DNA of 54,762 bases from Chara braunii (Eukaryota > Streptophyta > Charophyceae > Charales > Characeae), in assembly GCA_003427395.1 (NCBI GenBank), contig BFEA01000023.1, forward strand, positions 991,278 through 1,046,039, given 5' to 3'. The translations under genes were made by a program, and so were the position numbers. Each line of letters opens with the position of its first letter. The stretch's first letter is position 1. Positions 51,364 through 54,762 of this stretch are shown here, one piece after another. The notes beneath the pieces were generated by a model. It was given only the letters and a program-made list of their open reading frames with translations. It ran no database searches and was not told where the DNA came from.

Positions 51364-52220
51364 CTGATCTTCAAACTACTCCAAGTGGAGGTGGGTGGAA
51401 TAAACACTTTGCTTTGTCTGTGTTTTTTTTTTTTTTTTTTTTTTTTTCTGTGGGTGTCGCTATTGCAATAATAACGAATTTCGGAATCTTAAATATACTT
51501 TTCTTTTTTCTTGCTGCCTGTGTTCAAAATCTTAAGATTTAGAAATCGGGCTGATCAGAACAGTGATAACGTTTGTTGGTTGTCTAGTTGGAAACTTTTT
51601 CACTTTCTTATATATATATATTTTTTCTTTCTATGCTAACTCTGTCTGTTTGTCCTCTTGCGCAGGTAGGCACTGGAGTAATCACTTAATCAGATACCTG
51701 GGTCTCACTTCAATCACACTTATCTCCTGCCCAGTTTGATTAGACCCTGTACCGTACTTGTATCTGATGTGGCAGACTGCCACCACCTCCCAACGGGCCA
51801 ACGTGCTCCTATCTTGACTACAGCGCAGACTTCAAACTAGAGGGTAGGAGAAGAAAGGACTCTGATCACCCTGGACCCTGATGTGACAGCGGCAGCAGCG
51901 ACCCCTGAGAGGATAAGAAGAAGAGGTACACACACACATACAACCAGGTAAGGGGTAAAGGGTGTTTCTCTCTTTGTAGCGATCGTCAATGAACACTCCT
52001 CATCGCTTCGCACTCCAAGCTCCAGGTAAGTATCTCTTCTGCCCCCTTCCTCTTCGGCCTACTCCTCTCCCATATCCCTATCCACCTCTCCCACCATCGC
52101 CAACATCCTCAAGAAGCGAGCGGTCTCTCCTTCTTCTCGCCGGCCTTACTCATGCAAGCGCAGTGAGTACAACAAGTATCTACTCTGATACCAGAATTGC
52201 AAGGACCCTAACTGTTCACC
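51364..52220. other. No gene recognised; 27-T run
   Basis: Begins with a long T-run at 51422-51448. The rest is A/T- then C-rich spacer; short frames only. Confidence 0.4.
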
Positions 52221-52229
52221 TATGAATCC

Positions 52230-52545
52230 CCCTCGGCGGCGGACAGGCGCGGCTAAGTCCGCGGCCGCGGCCGAGTCCACGACCCTGTGGCCGCGTGGCG
52301 GCCGCTGAGGAAGGGGGTTTAGGAATCGGGAAGCGCCACGTGGCGGCGCAACCTCAGCCCCACCCCATCAGGCAAAAAAAAAGGAAAAAAATCAAATTTT
52401 TGGTTGGGGGGGTAATAGCGAAATTGAAGAAAAATTAGAAAATAGGAGAAAAAAAACGTGTTTCCCCCCCCCCCCCTTTTGATTGCTTGATTGATTGCTT
52501 GATTGACGGATTGATTGATGGATATATATTTTACCTATTATTTAA
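52230..52545. repeat. GC-rich/A-T-rich segment and GATT repeats
   Basis: CCGCGGCCGCGG-rich part followed by A-runs, resembling the interior plan of the insert at 28685-29131. Then a C-run and TGATTGATTGCT-type tetranucleotide repeats (52480-52525). Confidence 0.45.
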
Positions 52546-53300
52546 TTCAAGAAAATTCGTGTAAAATCGGGTCCATGGTAGGGAAATTCGTGTAAAATTT
52601 GTTGATATAAGTAGCGCAACTTATATTAACAATGTCACTTATTACAAGAGTATCAAGAGTTCCGGAATTCAGCGCCAACAAAAGATAGTCTCTCTCATCA
52701 TACAACAACATGGAATCTGGCTCAGCCAGCATCCTTCTTCGACTTCCAGATATGGCGCCAACAGGTAAGTATGCAACATATTCAGATTCACTTCCTGTCT
52801 GTCTTCTCTCTCTGTGGATTTCTTCTCTCTCTCTCGAACTATGTCTTGGTTCTTTCCCCTCACTCTGCATGCAAACTCTTACCCACGAAGATCTACTTTG
52901 AATGTCACTAACTGCTATCCTACTCACTAACTCTCTACTACTAACATAGGCTGGCGCAGCTATGGCTTCCCTGCAGCCAGCGCCCAGCCTCCCTTCTTCC
53001 TGGTGCAACTCTACTTCAGCCAGCGCCTGTCCAGCCAGCTAGCGCACAAGTGCCACAACACTTCCACGCATCAAATGATAGTCCAAATCTGTCTTGTGGG
53101 GAGGCAGTCTCATTTCTTATAATGTCNGCCTCCCCAAACGAGGGTTGAATCCTATCTGTCGTGGGTCCTTTCCCAGTCCCAGCTTCTGTGTATGTGTCCC
53201 CGATTCCCTGTCCTTCAAGGGTTGCTGCTGCTGCGGCTTGTAGGCCTCAATTTCGGACTGCTTATCTGTATCTAGACTGTCCCCTTGACTCGAATCTAGT
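52546..53300. other. No gene recognised
   Basis: An open frame on the minus strand (53008-52547, 153 codons) lacks any recognisable domain and uses a non-ATG-looking, Ser/Arg-rich composition. I do not call it. A single N lies at 53127. Confidence 0.4.
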
Positions 53301-53302
53301 CT

Positions 53303-53370
53303 GAGACACATCTTTTGAATGAACAGGCACTTTTAGACAGACACATCTTTTGAATGAACAGGCACTTTTA
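53303..53370 (+). repeat. 35-bp tandem repeat, two units, with related phrases after it
   Basis: GACACATCTTTTGAATGAAC AGGCACTTTTA occurs twice in a row; ACAGACACAT recurs three more times to 53412. Confidence 0.85.
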
Positions 53371-53412
53371 CTCCACGAACAGACACATTGACTGCACGTA
53401 CAGACACATCTC

Positions 53413-54762
53413 TGCATGCATAGGCATGACTTGCACATCCCCTGGATGAACAAATGTGACCCAAATATTTAGATTTTGCAACTGTTCGTCCAAGCGCACA
53501 ACTGTGACCTTTGACAATGTCTTTTGCTTTAGTTTAGAATGTGACCTTTGACCCAAAGAAAATGTCTTTCGATCTGCTTTCACGAATTGGGCTCTGGGCG
53601 AGGGACCCCAATATGCTGCTTTCGTCAAACAGGGGCTGAATCGGGTAAAGACCTTTTTAGTTGCATACTCCTGAAACACAGTCATAAGTATGGCGCAGAT
53701 TCCCAGAACAGACCAGATAATACAGAGTTATACAGATGCAAGCGGAAGACATTAGATACCTTTGACGGACTCAGACCTGACTCGAACTGCAATAGAGCAC
53801 TCTCATCATTCATCAGGGTGTGAATGCCCTGGCCTCGAGTTGTAGACGAAGGGCCAGGGCTGAAATCATACACGGACGAAAGGGGAGAGGAGAGAGACGA
53901 AGGAGGAGAAGGAAGATGACGTCAACTCAATGTTTCCAAAGATAGTAGCTTGAACTGTTAGAAGTGACGAAAATCCGAAATGTCGCGAATGACAAGTCTC
54001 ACAATATCCCAGATGTCGATGTCACAATGTCAAGTACATCTCCGAGAGGAAGAGGAAATCAGATCCCCAAATAGTCCTCAACTCTTGGTCCCAATGTCGC
54101 TGTCTCAGATATCATCAGAAATCGTAACCAACTCTCGTACTGCAGTAGTCCCGTAGGAGACCCCAGACTAGACTGAGAAGGTAGGAAGAGAGAGAGAGAG
54201 AGAAGAGAGAGAGATAGAGTTGGAGGGCGGAGGAACAGAGGGAGAGAAGGCAGAGCCTTCCTCCCAATACCTGGCTATGGCGCGGCAAGGCCGCTGCACT
54301 GTCCTCTTCACTGCTGCGCTCACTATCTCCTCGCTGCTTTGGCTCTTGCTGCTATGCTGCGCTAATCTGCTTAACGCTGCCAAGCTGCGCTAATCCTGAA
54401 GACTAACTTCGCCCAGACTAACCTCATACTAGTCTCCCTACTGAGGCTGGTACCCAGCCTTTTGTAGTGTTGGGCCGGCCTCCTACCCGCTGGTACCTAC
54501 CGGCCTGGACCGTTAATCTAGATCAACGGTCCAGTTTCGAAACTGGTTGGCGCCCAAAACGGTGCTAGCCTCTGAAGTGCCGCGGGTAGGTCCTAGGCCG
54601 GACCGGTACCGCCTTGTGGCCGTTTGGCCTGGGCCTGCCTGAACCGTCATCGTCCAGGCCCCTCTGGGTCTCATCTGAATCGTCGTCCCTTAGGCTAACC
54701 CTGCCTGTCTGGAACCGGGCCCTAACTGGGGCCCGTGTGGCTTAGTATGCTATAGTGTGTGT
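53413..54762. other. No gene recognised
   Basis: Contains a GA tract at 54189-54213 and a palindromic stretch around GATCAACGGTCCAG / GGACCGTTAATCTAG (54508-54535). Nothing coding is supported. Confidence 0.4.

Noticed and set aside
52547-53008. 153-codon minus-strand frame
   Set aside because: No domain, no second copy, and composition close to random; not supportable as a gene.

Overview
The window is plant-type nuclear DNA that is very rich in repeats. The only convincing host genes are two expansins, each with a secretion signal, the two expansin domains and one phase-0 GT-AG intron. Almost everything else is mobile DNA or its debris: Ty3-type LTR retrotransposon pieces, LINE pieces, poly(A) retroposons, U6 snRNA retrosequences, terminal-inverted-repeat (TIR) elements, and long CA, CT, GT, TCA and GAA microsatellites. 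Expansins, Ty3 elements and plant-type U6 together point to a streptophyte with a repeat-bloated genome. A charophyte such as Chara is my best guess, but that is inference from memory. Several Ns and one sequencing-adapter remnant show that this is a short-read draft scaffold.

Layout. 1-3.4 kb: microsatellites, a U6 retropseudogene on the minus strand, and a TIR element. 3.4-8.4 kb: a solo LTR (B1) interrupted by a second solo LTR (A1). 8.4-9.3 kb: CA/CT repeats with hammerhead-like boxes. 9.4-11.1 kb: a rearranged solo LTR (A4). 12.5-15.1 kb: a solo LTR (A3) with a recognisable empty site elsewhere in the window. 15.1-17.6 kb: hairpin elements, the adapter, and a U6-headed repeat. 17.6-23.6 kb: expansin duplicon A. 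24.8-35.2 kb: a decayed Ty3 element on the plus strand (LTR C, gag, protease, RT, RNase H, integrase), itself split by a GC-palindrome-ended insert and by a 2.17-kb TCA-rich poly(A) retroposon with a 12-bp target duplication. 35.2-35.6 kb: a LINE RT fragment. 35.6-38.3 kb: LTR B2 on the minus strand, containing a 200-bp TIR element. 38.6-39.6 kb: a second U6-headed repeat copy and another U6 retrosequence. 39.9-47.1 kb: expansin duplicon B. 48.0-51.4 kb: LINE ORF2 C-terminus and a broken coiled-coil ORF on the minus strand. 51.4-54.8 kb: no gene recognised.

The strongest candidate for something undescribed is an open reading frame carried inside the LTRs themselves. It lies between the TATA box and the 3' end of the LTR in five copies from three subfamilies, and it shares a conserved core ending in a WPR-x-x-C-x-x-C motif. 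Two of the copies are solo LTRs with intact frames. A second theme is repeated retrotransposition of U6 snRNA, including a family in which U6 sequence is fused to a common body.
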